DNA from: Bacteroides coprosuis DSM 18011
Lineage (GTDB): Bacteria; Bacteroidota; Bacteroidia; Bacteroidales; Bacteroidaceae
Direction: 5' to 3'
Length of the DNA: 64,000 nucleotides
NCBI GenBank assembly: GCA_000212915.1
Contig: CM001167.1
Location: 2,038,780 to 2,102,779 of the forward strand
The position numbers and the translations under genes are program-made. Of the stretch, positions 36,966-45,370 are shown in pieces (the stretch's first letter is position 1; each line of letters opens with the position of its first letter). A model generated the notes under the pieces. The model searched no databases and was not told where the DNA came from. It saw only the letters and a list, made by a program, of their open reading frames with translations.

Positions 36966-38306
36966 TTAGTTCTGTTCGGTATAAGGTATTCCCTTGTAAT
37001 ATTGATAAAGCTTTAGTTTAAGCACATATGTGTGATAAGACTTCATACTAGCTACTTGCGCTTGTAGTAATCGGTTGGCACTTATACTGAGTTGGATGGG
37101 ATCTATCAAACCCTCCTGATGTTTTTTTACATTGGCTTGATGTGCTGCAAGCATTGCCTCTTCTTGCTCAAGTGCTTGGTGGTAATCATCTACTTGCCCA
37201 TTCACATCTGCAATTGTTTGTTCTATATCTCTATATATTTTGCTAAAGGTATTTTCTTGCTCATATCTAGCTATTGCAAAATTGGCTTTTGCTCTACGCA
37301 GATTGGTAGTTCTACTAAAACCCGTGAAAATGGGAAAGGAAAAATTAAACTGAATAAACTCTCCCCGATTATCTTTTAGCTGATCACTATAGCTCCACTT
37401 ACTATCACTCTCCACTGTTTTATTGAGATACTTAAAGTAATTGGTATTCGATCCTAGATTCATAGAAATGCGAGGATACCACGAACCTTTAGCACTGCGA
37501 AATGCCATTTTCTCGGCATCTACACTATTTTGTGCAATCAAGGCTTGAGGTAGATACTGTATGGCTTCAGCAAAAATATCACTAGCAGACTCTAAGGTTA
37601 TATTCACGGTATATAAACCATTTACTCCTTTTATATACAAATCTTTATCTAGTGGATAATTAAGTTTTTCTTTAAGGAGGATAACAGCTATCTTCTTCAA
37701 GTTTTCTTGCTGAGTAAGGAAGTATTTATCTTCTGCCAACTTAGCTTTGGCTTCGGTTATCTCTACAATACTTACCATGCCCAACTCTTCCATACGTTCC
37801 AACTTCTTTTGGTTTGCTATACTCGTTGCTACTTGCTTTTGAGCTAGAGATATGGTTTCATCAAAGTAGGCTACGTTGAGGTATGCTTCTACTACTTCAT
37901 AACTCAACATATCTTTTATGTTTTGAAACTGATTTCTACTTTTTGCAGTATTTACACGGGCCATTTTCAATCTATTGATGCTACTTAATCCGTCAAAAAG
38001 CATCAAACTAGCTGTTATCTGATATTGGTTACTAAAAGTATTATTGGTCGTCATGGCTTGCGTAGTGTAGTCACGGCTATTTCCAAAACTTAAACCAGCA
38101 CCTACTTGTGTATTAATAGAGGGTAGCAAATTGCCTATTGCTTCTAAGTAATTTTGCTTATTAATGACCACCGACTCTTTCTGTATTCCTATATTGGGGT
38201 GATGTTCTAGTGCATAGTGAATACACTCTGAAACAGACCACTCTTCTTGTGCACTCAACCGAACGCCCAAGCATAATATAAATAGTATTAGAATAGATTT
38301 ATTCAT
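36966..38306 (-). CDS. TolC-family outer-membrane efflux protein
   Basis: 446 residues with a signal peptide (MNKSILILFILCLGVRLSAQ) and the typical TolC repeat: two long helical halves with short barrel strands. Recognisable parts are ECIHYALEHHPNIGIQKESV (first helix), LMLFDGLSSINRLKMARVNT, and NFSFPIFTGFSRTTNLRRAK in the second half. It is the first gene of the operon, 15 bases after the predicted start point of the sigma-54 promoter. It forms the outer-membrane exit duct for the HlyD/FtsX/MacB machine. Confidence 0.92.
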   Translation of the reverse strand: MNKSILILFILCLGVRLSAQEEWSVSECIHYALEHHPNIGIQKESVVINKQNYLEAIGNLLPSINTQVGAGLSFGNSRDYTTQAMTTNNTFSNQYQITASLMLFDGLSSINRLKMARVNTAKSRNQFQNIKDMLSYEVVEAYLNVAYFDETISLAQKQVATSIANQKKLERMEELGMVSIVEITEAKAKLAEDKYFLTQQENLKKIAVILLKEKLNYPLDKDLYIKGVNGLYTVNITLESASDIFAEAIQYLPQALIAQNSVDAEKMAFRSAKGSWYPRISMNLGSNTNYFKYLNKTVESDSKWSYSDQLKDNRGEFIQFNFSFPIFTGFSRTTNLRRAKANFAIARYEQENTFSKIYRDIEQTIADVNGQVDDYHQALEQEEAMLAAHQANVKKHQEGLIDPIQLSISANRLLQAQVASMKSYHTYVLKLKLYQYYKGIPYTEQN

Positions 38307-38332
38307 GGATAGCTTCTTTTACCTAGAGATAT

Positions 38333-38348
38333 GCCAAAGCTATGCCAT
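38333..38348 (-). promoter_or_regulatory. Sigma-54 (-24/-12) promoter of the TolC-MacB operon
   Basis: Minus-strand TGGCATAGCTTTGGCA has GG and GC at the exact separation of the RpoN consensus TGGCAC-N5-TTGCA (one base off in the -12 box). It lies 27 bases upstream of the tolC ATG, and an RpoN-type activator gene is in the same locus. The short leader of about 15 nt is unusual. Confidence 0.75.
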
Positions 38349-38420
38349 AAACCTAATTCTCTAAATATCAACACTTAACAAATTAAACCAGGAATAGCAA
38401 GTGTAAACTTTTTATACAGA

Positions 38421-38437
38421 TATGTTAAATTAACATA
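38421..38437. promoter_or_regulatory. Palindrome, candidate enhancer site for the NtrC-type regulator
   Basis: TATGTTAAATTAACATA is an 8-bp inverted repeat around a single central base. Its centre lies about 80-90 bp upstream of the -24/-12 elements, the usual place for activators that loop to sigma-54 polymerase. Similar half words (ACATACAGTTATGT) overlap it on the right. Binding is inferred. Confidence 0.5.
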
Positions 38438-38562
38438 CAGTTATGTCCTTTGCATTTCATTTAAACTGATGAATCTTTACAACATAAAAGATAAATATAT
38501 ATCTTTATTTATTAGAAAGAATATCTATATTCGCTACATCAATCACTTTTTTTAGAACACTT

Positions 38563-39129
38563 ATGAAACAAAAGATTTTAAGTAGAGTATCTACTCTTCT
38601 ATTGGTTTTGTGGTGTGCAGTATATACTTGCCATGCACAGCAAAACACCTTTGCCATAGGGTATGATATGGGTTATGCTTTTCGCACTAAAAATGCAACA
38701 GCTACCCTAAACTTACGCTATGGAATAACAGATGCTTTGCGTATAGAAACATACGGAAAATACTCTCCCTCAATAGAAGATTATTCCATGTGGGGCGTGG
38801 GTATTGATGCTCACTACTTGATACCAATAAGCAGGAAAGCCTTTTTCTACCCAATTGCAGGATTGGGCTATATACAATACAAGCAAGATATGAATGAATG
38901 GCTCGAAGCATTAATCAAGATCATTGAAGATATAACGGATCAACCCATTGATATGCCAAATGACAAACACAAAAGGTTGGCCACCCAGTTAGGAATAGGT
39001 TTTGAATATCGCTTCAGTAAACACTTCTCATCCCATGCAGCTTGCAAATATTTAATCATCAATGATTTTAATCAGTTTTATTTATCAGCAGGCATTGCTT
39101 ATCATTTTAATCTTAAAATACCAGTATAA
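38563..39129 (+). CDS. Outer-membrane beta-barrel protein, 188 residues
   Basis: A signal peptide (TLLLVLWCAVYTCHAQ) is followed by barrel-type amphipathic strands: NTFAIGYDMGYAFRT, ATATLNLRYGITDALRIETY, SMWGVGIDAHYLIPI, FFYPIAGLGYIQYKQ, LGIGFEYRFSKHFSSHAACK and a terminal YLSAGIAYHF. This fits the small eight-stranded barrel families of Bacteroidetes. The acidic stretch around IKIIEDITDQP would be a long loop. Function unknown. It is divergent from the export operon and might share its control, but no sigma-54 site faces this way. A perfect terminator follows. Confidence 0.75.
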   Translation: MKQKILSRVSTLLLVLWCAVYTCHAQQNTFAIGYDMGYAFRTKNATATLNLRYGITDALRIETYGKYSPSIEDYSMWGVGIDAHYLIPISRKAFFYPIAGLGYIQYKQDMNEWLEALIKIIEDITDQPIDMPNDKHKRLATQLGIGFEYRFSKHFSSHAACKYLIINDFNQFYLSAGIAYHFNLKIPV

Positions 39130-39140
39130 TCTAGATACAG

Positions 39141-39178
39141 AAAGCAGGAATCCACCCAGAGTGGATTCCTGCTTTTTT
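39141..39178 (+). terminator. Intrinsic terminator after the 188-residue barrel gene
   Basis: A perfect 15-bp stem (AAAGCAGGAATCCAC with GTGGATTCCTGCTTT), 5-base loop, followed by T's. It starts 12 bases after the stop. Confidence 0.95.
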
Positions 39179-39342
39179 ATTTATCCATTACAGTAATTTT
39201 TTCTTACCGTTTTTATATCTTTGTCTTATCGAGAGATAAATCTACCTCCCTGATAACATATACGGCACTCTATGCCCATTTAGTACTGCTCTTTTCTTAG
39301 AATAAAGAGAGATAAACCAAAAGATAGTAAAACAAACAAAAT

Positions 39343-40116
39343 ATGCTACAATTAGAAATGATTGACAGCCTAAAGTCTGCAGCTCTAGAAACAGAGGCTG
39401 TAGCAGCTGTTTTTATGTATGGCTCATTCACTCAAAATGAAGCCGATAAATACTCAGACATTGAATTCTACATTTTCACCAATTCCGATTTTGACAAACG
39501 CACTTGGATTAATGATATATCTCCCCTACAACTCTTTTTTACCAATGAACAGGGTACAGAGGTAGCCATCTTCCAAAACATGGTACGTGGAGAATTTCAC
39601 TTTTTGCCCATAGAAGAAGTATCTCTTCTAAAATCTTGGGAAGGACAAATTACCTTTTCAGATATTGAGAATATGATTTTGGTTGATAAAGAGGGTCTGC
39701 TCAGAGAAACCTTGGAAAGCATTGAGAAGCTTCGTCCCAATAGAGATACAGAAGCCAATCGCAACCTGGTAGCCCACCAGCTTATCAATAATCTTCTTAT
39801 GACTAAAAATTTCTTATATCGTGGGGAATCTGCAAGAGCCCATCACCAAATGCATGCTGTACAAGAATGTTTTTTAAAGATGATTCGTTTAGTTGAAAAA
39901 TCTCATAGAGAGCATTGGGAAACTCCGAGTAGAAAACTAGAACAAGACATTGATAGAGAGTGGTATAACAGATATTTAGAATGTACCGCCTCTCTTGAAG
40001 AAGATTCTCTCATTAAGGGCTATCGTATGTGCCTAAAACTAGCAACCGATCTATGTTATGGTTTAAATATTCACAACGATACACTAGATGTACTCGATCA
40101 GATTAAAGCAAATTAA
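39343..40116 (+). CDS. Lincosamide nucleotidyltransferase homologue (Lnu(B)/Lnu(F)-like)
   Basis: 257 residues. The nucleotidyltransferase signature is MYGSFTQNEADKYSDIEFYI (GS...DxE). Along its length the protein follows Lnu(B) closely as I recall it: a matching NEQGTEVAIFQNMVRGEFHF stretch, LRPNRDTEANRNL, and a helical C-terminal half with RGESARAHHQMHAVQ. Lnu enzymes add AMP to lincomycin or clindamycin. No mobile element, other resistance gene or base-composition shift surrounds it, which suggests a resident gene, perhaps with another natural substrate. Resistance is not proven by sequence. Confidence 0.75.
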   Translation: MLQLEMIDSLKSAALETEAVAAVFMYGSFTQNEADKYSDIEFYIFTNSDFDKRTWINDISPLQLFFTNEQGTEVAIFQNMVRGEFHFLPIEEVSLLKSWEGQITFSDIENMILVDKEGLLRETLESIEKLRPNRDTEANRNLVAHQLINNLLMTKNFLYRGESARAHHQMHAVQECFLKMIRLVEKSHREHWETPSRKLEQDIDREWYNRYLECTASLEEDSLIKGYRMCLKLATDLCYGLNIHNDTLDVLDQIKAN

Positions 40117-40208
40117 CGATATGGTAGCAAGTAAAGGTGTTTTAGTTAAATAATCTTTTCTAGGCAATTATTTAATATCATATTGCTTGTAATTCTCCTT
40201 TTAATAAT

Positions 40209-40216
40209 TATATTTG
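40209..40216 (+). promoter_or_regulatory. Strong predicted promoter with no gene after it
   Basis: TATATTTG (exact TAnnTTTG) with CTTG 19 bases upstream at 40186-40189, close to the Bacteroidetes -33/-7 arrangement. It faces a 0.5 kb stretch with no coding frame that ends in the hairpin at 40693-40720. The transcript could be a noncoding RNA. Confidence 0.4.
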
Positions 40217-40692
40217 AGACAACTAATCAAGGGAAAAGGTTGAGTTGTAAAAGACAGATCTTTTCGAAAGAAAAAAATTAGTGTAAGGGATGCGAAAATC
40301 TTATAGTACATTTATTTTTTATACTAAAACCATTTGGAGTAAATGTATTACAAGCGTTTTTTAAAGAGCAAATAATGATTTTAAAAGTTGTTCATTCATA
40401 GTATCGACTAAAGTATGGTTTTAAGAATGAAGAAATAATCTAGTTGTTTTGATTTAAATATTAGTAGTAATTAATTAACCATAATCATTTTCTTTAAAGA
40501 GATTATTTCATCAAAAATCAAAAGTGTAGTGTTCCCTTTTTATACACTACTCATCAGTTAAAGTATAGTTAAAAATTAAATTTAAATTAAAAAGAATAAA
40601 GCTATAATTCTCTACTTAATGCTCTTAAACTAATTTGACATTTAAACTTTGATTAGTAACAAATCAAAAAGATAATAACTTTAAAAAATTGG

Positions 40693-40728
40693 GCGGGAAG
40701 ATTAACATTAATCTTCCCGCTTCTTTTA
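40693..40728 (+). terminator. Perfect hairpin, possible end of a noncoding transcript
   Basis: GCGGGAAGATTAA pairs perfectly with TTAATCTTCCCGC with almost no loop (opening to about 6 bases in practice), followed by TTCTTTTATA; on the other strand by CCAATTTTTT. It can work in either direction. It lies 576 bases after the nucleotidyltransferase stop. The space 40117-41000 otherwise holds only the promoter-like box, repeat locus 5 and the carboxylase terminator. Confidence 0.6.
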
Positions 40729-40779
40729 TATCTTAAAAACAGAACATCCAAAAAGTGGGTTGATTGCAGACATCCATCA

Positions 40780-40836
40780 TGACACCGACATGTTGATACT
40801 TTGACACCGACATGTTCATGTTTTGACACCGATAAG
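40780..40836. repeat. Dispersed 13-mer repeat, locus 5 (three direct copies)
   Basis: TGACACCGACATG at 40780-40792 and 40802-40814, then the variant TGACACCGATAAG at 40824-40836, all in one direction, each start 22 bp from the last. This is the only locus with three tandem same-way units and no facing copy. It lies between convergent genes. Confidence 0.88.
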
Positions 40837-40912
40837 AGACCCTCTTGAGTTAGTCCAAAATAGAGCTTGAAATTTGGAACATTTTAGAGAATCTAAGAGT
40901 GGCTCATTTCGT

Positions 40913-40963
40913 CCATAAAAAAAGGGGCAGAAATGATTCCTTAGAATTCATCAATGCCCCTTT
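40913..40963 (-). terminator. Terminator of the carboxylase operon
   Basis: AAAGGGGCA (40921-40929) pairs with TGCCCCTTT (40955-40963). An inner ATGATTC/GAATTCAT helix extends it. On the minus strand T8 follows. It lies 38 bases past the stop of the carrier protein gene. Confidence 0.85.
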
Positions 40964-41000
40964 ACCAAAATATATAAACGAAGTAGAGTATCTTATATCT

Positions 41001-41528
41001 TTACGACTCTTTTTCCATTTCAATCAATAAATCATCCTTACTTGTATTATCACCCTCTTTTATCATCACTTTTTTGATGATTGCCTTTGTACTAGCCAAA
41101 ATAGCATTTTGCATCTTCATAGATTCGAGTACAATAAGTGTATCTCCTTTTTTGACTATATCGCCAGGTTTTACCATGACTTCGAGAATCTTACCAGGCA
41201 TGGGAGATTTTAATTTAATAAATGTTGACTCGGTAGATTTAGATTGAAGAATCTTCTTTCGTTCGTATGAGAAAGGAGTCTCAACAGAAAAACTGTAGGT
41301 TACCCCATTCATCAATATTTCATATTCATTTTGGTGAAAGTTCACGATTTCCAAGTGGTAACACTTATCGTCTACGTGCATCAAGCTGATGCCATCTTCA
41401 GTACGTTCAAACAAACAATGATAAGTCTGCCCACCACACTCTATTTTACCATCACCAAAATTGGTTATCTTATATTCATTATCATTCTCTTTATTGAGAA
41501 GAATGAGTTCTTTCTTTTTATTTTGCAT
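41001..41528 (-). CDS. Biotin carboxyl carrier protein of acyl-CoA carboxylase
   Basis: 175 residues. The last 75 form a biotinyl domain: LKSPMPGKILEVMVKPGDIV, then the biotinylation motif ESMKM with Lys138, and IKEGDNTSKDDLLIEME. The N-terminal 100 residues are a separate domain, as in the carrier proteins of acyl-CoA or methylmalonyl-CoA carboxylase complexes in Bacteroidales. It carries CO2 between the biotin carboxylase and the carboxyltransferase of the same operon. The gene starts 12 bases after the carboxylase stop and is last in the operon. Confidence 0.92.
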   Translation of the reverse strand: MQNKKKELILLNKENDNEYKITNFGDGKIECGGQTYHCLFERTEDGISLMHVDDKCYHLEIVNFHQNEYEILMNGVTYSFSVETPFSYERKKILQSKSTESTFIKLKSPMPGKILEVMVKPGDIVKKGDTLIVLESMKMQNAILASTKAIIKKVMIKEGDNTSKDDLLIEMEKES

Positions 41529-41540
41529 AGCACCCTCCTA

Positions 41541-43040
41541 TTAAATATTATTCATTTTACCCTTCAACTTCCACAAGTCTAAACCTGGGTTTACATTTTC
41601 TTGAGGGTCATTCTGCCTTCTATAGTGATTTTCGATATAAAGAGCTGCCACCAATTCTTCATCTTTTTCACGATGCACCATAGAGTCCATATCATTTTCA
41701 ATAAAAGAAGTATCGAAGTTTCCACTTACAAACTTCTCATTGTTCAGTACTGCTTTATCAAAAGGAATGGTAGTTTTTACTCCACGGATAATAAATTTAT
41801 CCAAAGCCTTTAACGTATTGGCAATAGCCGTTTCACGATCTTTAGCATGCACTATTAATTTAGCAATCATAGAGTCGAAATACAGACTGATTTCTGAGCC
41901 CACAACGACGCCAGAATCTACTCGCACACCTTCTCCAGTAGGCAAACGCAAGGCTTTTATTACACCCAAACAAGGAGAAAAGCCAGACTGTGGATCTTCT
42001 GCATTGATACGGCATTCGATAGCAGAGCCATTCAACTTCACATCTTTTTGTGTGATGGGAAGCTCTTCACCATTGGCAATACGTATTTGCAGTTCAATCA
42101 GGTCGAGATTGGTAATCATCTCGGTTACGGGGTGCTCCACTTGCACACGAGTATTCATCTCCATAAAATAGAAATTCATCTTTTTATCGAGCAAGAATTC
42201 TACTGTACCCAAACTGCTATACCCAGCTTCTTTAGCGAGAGAAATAGCTGCATCGGTGATTTTCTTTCGGAGGTTATCATCCAAAATACTTGATGGAGCT
42301 TCTTCGAGTAATTTTTGATGCTTACGCTGTATCGAACATTCTCTTTCTCCCAAGTGAACTACATTTCCATGAGTATCGGCTACTATTTGAACTTCAATAT
42401 GTCGAGGGTTTTCTAGGTATTTTTCGATAAAAACAGCTGAGTTATTAAAGGCAATCGCAGCTTCGGAGGAAGCAGCAATGTACATTTGCTTTAGTTCGGA
42501 TTGACGGTGCACAATACGCATACCTCGTCCACCCCCACCCGTACAAGCCTTGATAATCAGTGGATAGCCCACTTTTTTGGCTACAGTTACCACCTCTTCA
42601 AGTGTATGTATAGCGCCCTCACTACCTGTAAGCATGGGTACATTTCCTTTGGCAGCAATCTCCTTGGCAACCACCTTATCTCCCATATCTTTTATCACCT
42701 TGGGAGTGGGACCGATAAAGATAACACCCTCCTCAATACAGCGAACTGCAAATTGGGGATTTTCAGATAAATATCCATAACCAGGGTGTATGGCATCAAT
42801 ATTATTATCTCTAGCCAAACCTACCAGATTTTCGATATCTAGAAACTCTGCAATATTATTAAATTCTCTCTCGGGAAAGTCTAAAACAAGATCCATGAAA
42901 GTAAGGTAATGAGCTTCGGGTTCCTTTACCGTACGTATTCCCACAGCTTTAATACCCATCTTCTTGGCTGTTTTTGCTATTCGGATGGCTATTTCACCAC
43001 GATTGGCAATCAGTATAGATTTTATATTTTTTGTTTTCAT
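41541..43040 (-). CDS. accC: Biotin carboxylase subunit of acyl-CoA carboxylase (AccC/PccA type)
   Basis: 499 residues. It opens SILIANRGEIAIRIAKTAKK. The ATP-grasp part has ACTGGGGRGMRIV (Gly-rich loop), GERECSIQRKHQKLLEEAPS and FYFMEMNTRVQVEHPVTEMI (metal and bicarbonate site). The C-terminal part has INAEDPQSGFSPCLGVI and SEISLYFDSMIAKLIV. It loads CO2 on the biotin of the partner carrier. A C-terminal extension of about 50 residues beyond the AccC core (KDEELVAALYIENHYRRQ) is like that seen in the Bacteroidales acyl-CoA carboxylases. Start codon at 43040 is 18 bases after the carboxyltransferase stop. Confidence 0.93.
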   Translation of the reverse strand: MKTKNIKSILIANRGEIAIRIAKTAKKMGIKAVGIRTVKEPEAHYLTFMDLVLDFPEREFNNIAEFLDIENLVGLARDNNIDAIHPGYGYLSENPQFAVRCIEEGVIFIGPTPKVIKDMGDKVVAKEIAAKGNVPMLTGSEGAIHTLEEVVTVAKKVGYPLIIKACTGGGGRGMRIVHRQSELKQMYIAASSEAAIAFNNSAVFIEKYLENPRHIEVQIVADTHGNVVHLGERECSIQRKHQKLLEEAPSSILDDNLRKKITDAAISLAKEAGYSSLGTVEFLLDKKMNFYFMEMNTRVQVEHPVTEMITNLDLIELQIRIANGEELPITQKDVKLNGSAIECRINAEDPQSGFSPCLGVIKALRLPTGEGVRVDSGVVVGSEISLYFDSMIAKLIVHAKDRETAIANTLKALDKFIIRGVKTTIPFDKAVLNNEKFVSGNFDTSFIENDMDSMVHREKDEELVAALYIENHYRRQNDPQENVNPGLDLWKLKGKMNNI

Positions 43041-43058
43041 TGTATTCTTAATTAAAGG

Positions 43059-44600
43059 TTAAAGTGGTAAGTTACCGTGTTTACGTTTAGGACGAAGCTC
43101 CATCTTACGTTCAAGCGCATGCAAGCAATTGATAATTTTTACACGAGTTTGAGCAGGATCAATCACCTCATCTATATACCCTTTTTCATCTGCTATATAG
43201 GGGTTGGCCACTTCTTCACGATACTGAGCAGTAAGTTTCTTCTTCAGGGCAATAGGGTCTTCAGATTCTTCCAACTCCTTGCGATACAAAATTGCAATGG
43301 CACCATCGGGCCCCATAACTGCTATTTCGGCAGTAGGCCAAGCAAAAACAAAGTCTCCACCAATACCCTTACTATTCATAACAATATAGGCACCACCATA
43401 AGCCTTACGCAATATGATTGTGATTTTGGGAACAGTAGCATAGGTATAAGCATAAAGCAATTTTGCTCCATGACGGATGATACCTCCATGTTCTTGTTGT
43501 GTACCGGGCATAAATCCAGGAACGTCTTGCAAAGTTACAATCGGAATATTAAAGGCATCACATACATTTATAAAGCGAGCAGCTTTTACAGAAGAGTCTA
43601 TATCTAGTGTACCAGCCATTACTTTAGGCTGATTGGCTACAATACCCACTACTCTACCATCCATACGCGCAAAAGCAGTAACAATGTTCATAGCATAATT
43701 TTCGGCTATTTCAAAATAGTCCTCATCATCTACAATCATCTCAATAATATCTTTTACGTTGTAAGGTTTGTCGGCATCATCGGGAACAATGTTTCTCAAT
43801 AATTCTTCCGTTCTATTGGCAATGTCTTCCGAACGAATTTGAGGAGCCTCTTCAAGATTACTCTATGGCAGATAAGAAAGGAGTTTCTTTACACCTAGTA
43901 TGGCATTTTCACCATCATTGTACACAAAATCTGCTATACCCGACTTTGTACCGTGTACTGAAGCTCCACCTAAGTCTTCGGTAGAAACAGCTTCATTCAA
44001 AACTTCCTTCACCACATTGGGTCCGGTGACAAACATATAGCTGGTGTCGGCAGTCATAAAGATAAAATCGGTAAGTGCAGGAGAATACACCGCACCACCT
44101 GCTGCAGGACCCATAATGACAGAAATTTGGGGAATTACTCCAGATGAAAGAACATTTCGCTTAAAAATCTCAGCATACCCCGTTAAATTACTAATACCTT
44201 CTTGAATACGAGCTCCACCAGAGTCGATTAAACCCACAATAGGTGAACCTGTTTTAAGAGCTAGGTCTTGAACTTTAGCTATTTTACTAGCATGCATAGA
44301 ACCCAAAGACCCACCTAATATATTAAAGTCTTGAGCATAAGCACATACCAAGCGCCCATTCACTTTACCAAATCCAGTAATAACGCCATCACCATAAGCT
44401 TTTACCGTTTTACCAAATGAGGCTTCTCCAGGCAGAACATAGGCATCGGTTTCCTCAAAAGTTCCTTCATCGAAGAGAAGAAGAATACGTTCGCGAGCCG
44501 TAAGTTTACCACGTTTATGCTGTTTCTCCAAATATGCTTTGTCATACTGTTTTTTGAGTAACTCCTGACGAAGCACAAATTGTTCATACGATTTTTTCAT
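43059..44600 (-). pseudogene. Acyl-CoA (propionyl- or methylmalonyl-CoA type) carboxyltransferase, in-frame TAG
   Basis: The full frame of about 513 codons matches the PccB/MmdA family: GKLTARERILLLFDEGTFEE, LIDSGGARIQEGISNLTGY and GGAVYSPALTDFIFM in the first half; QDVPGFMPGTQQEHGGIIRH and KAYGGAYIVMNSKGIGGDFV in the second. A TAG at 43863-43865 (codon 246) follows KKLLSYLP. The same frame continues SNLEEAPQIRSEDIANRTEE with no other lesion. The break lies between the two carboxyltransferase domains. No suitable start codon or ribosome site opens the second part (TTG at 43797-43799 is the first candidate). CAG to TAG is the simplest origin, since relatives have LPxN(N/S) here. It belongs to the operon with biotin carboxylase and carrier, for propionate/succinate or fatty acid metabolism. 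Confidence 0.85.
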
Positions 44601-45323
44601 TTTAATATAGATTTAAGTTATAGTCAATAAATCACTGTCAGGGAAGATATAGTTCTAACAAAAGAGACCTTTCTCTCAATAGTTCTATTTCGCTTTATCT
44701 CTTCTTGAAATGCCCTAGTTCATGTCTTGTACTGAATTACAATAATTGGACATACACCCATACTTATTATATGATTAGGCCATCGGTTATGTCCAAATAT
44801 TTCGCACAACACACACTGTTATAAGATGTAAAGAACTTGTACAGAATCCATTTTCAATTTATCTAAGCATCAATAGCATATAGCTGAGGCTCATTTAAAT
44901 GTATAAATTATAATTAAATAAATTACATTTTATTGATTATATATTTCATTTTTAACCCATATTTCTCTTTCAATAGAAATAGGTAAGTAAATCCATCTAA
45001 AGAAACCCTATAAATATCAAATTGATTATATAAACTCTATCCATCTATATATAAAAGGATTTATAACCCATAAGGTTTTACAAATAGACAAGAATAAAAT
45101 ATTTTCACTTACTTTTTGAATATTCAGTAAATAAGACGCCTAAATAAGAGAAGAAAATTGTAAAGATTAATCGGCTGGTCCGTAAATAAAACAGAATTAA
45201 ATTGATACTAATGAGCCAAAAAAGAGAGTAAAAACGAGGTAGGTTAAAGTTGGATAGCAAGGAAAAGACATTCTCTCTGAGAAAGATACAAACAACAAAC
45301 TTTCAATCAAGGGTAAAAACAAG
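44601..45323. other. Long upstream region of the carboxylase operon, no gene
   Basis: About 0.7 kb, strongly A+T-rich beyond 44850. No coding frame or RNA gene was recognised and no exact -7 box on the minus strand. One notable structure is an inverted repeat TTGGACATA (44746-44754) / TATGTCCAA (44788-44796) enclosing 33 bases, about 150 bases before the first ATG. Confidence 0.4.
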
Positions 45324-45349
45324 CAAGGTCGCCCAATTGGGCGACCTTG
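45324..45349 (-). terminator. Terminator of the SusC/SusD operon
   Basis: A 26-base perfect palindrome (arms CAAGGTCGCCCAA / TTGGGCGACCTTG) lies 21 bases past the last stop codon. On the minus strand TTGTTTTT follows nearby. Confidence 0.85.
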
Positions 45350-45370
45350 TAAATTAGGGTATAATTAAAT

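Noticed and set aside
40780-40836. CRISPR array, because of three direct repeats at constant 22-bp period.
   Set aside because: Units are only 13 bp with 9-bp gaps, copy number is three, facing copies occur at other loci, and no cas genes are present.
22437-43865. Reassignment of TAG to a sense codon, suggested by two in-frame TAGs.
   Set aside because: TAG is the natural stop of at least eight other genes here (AraC-like, PH-like, 17118, 17817, transporter, kinase, MacB-type ATPase, permease), with terminators close behind several of them.
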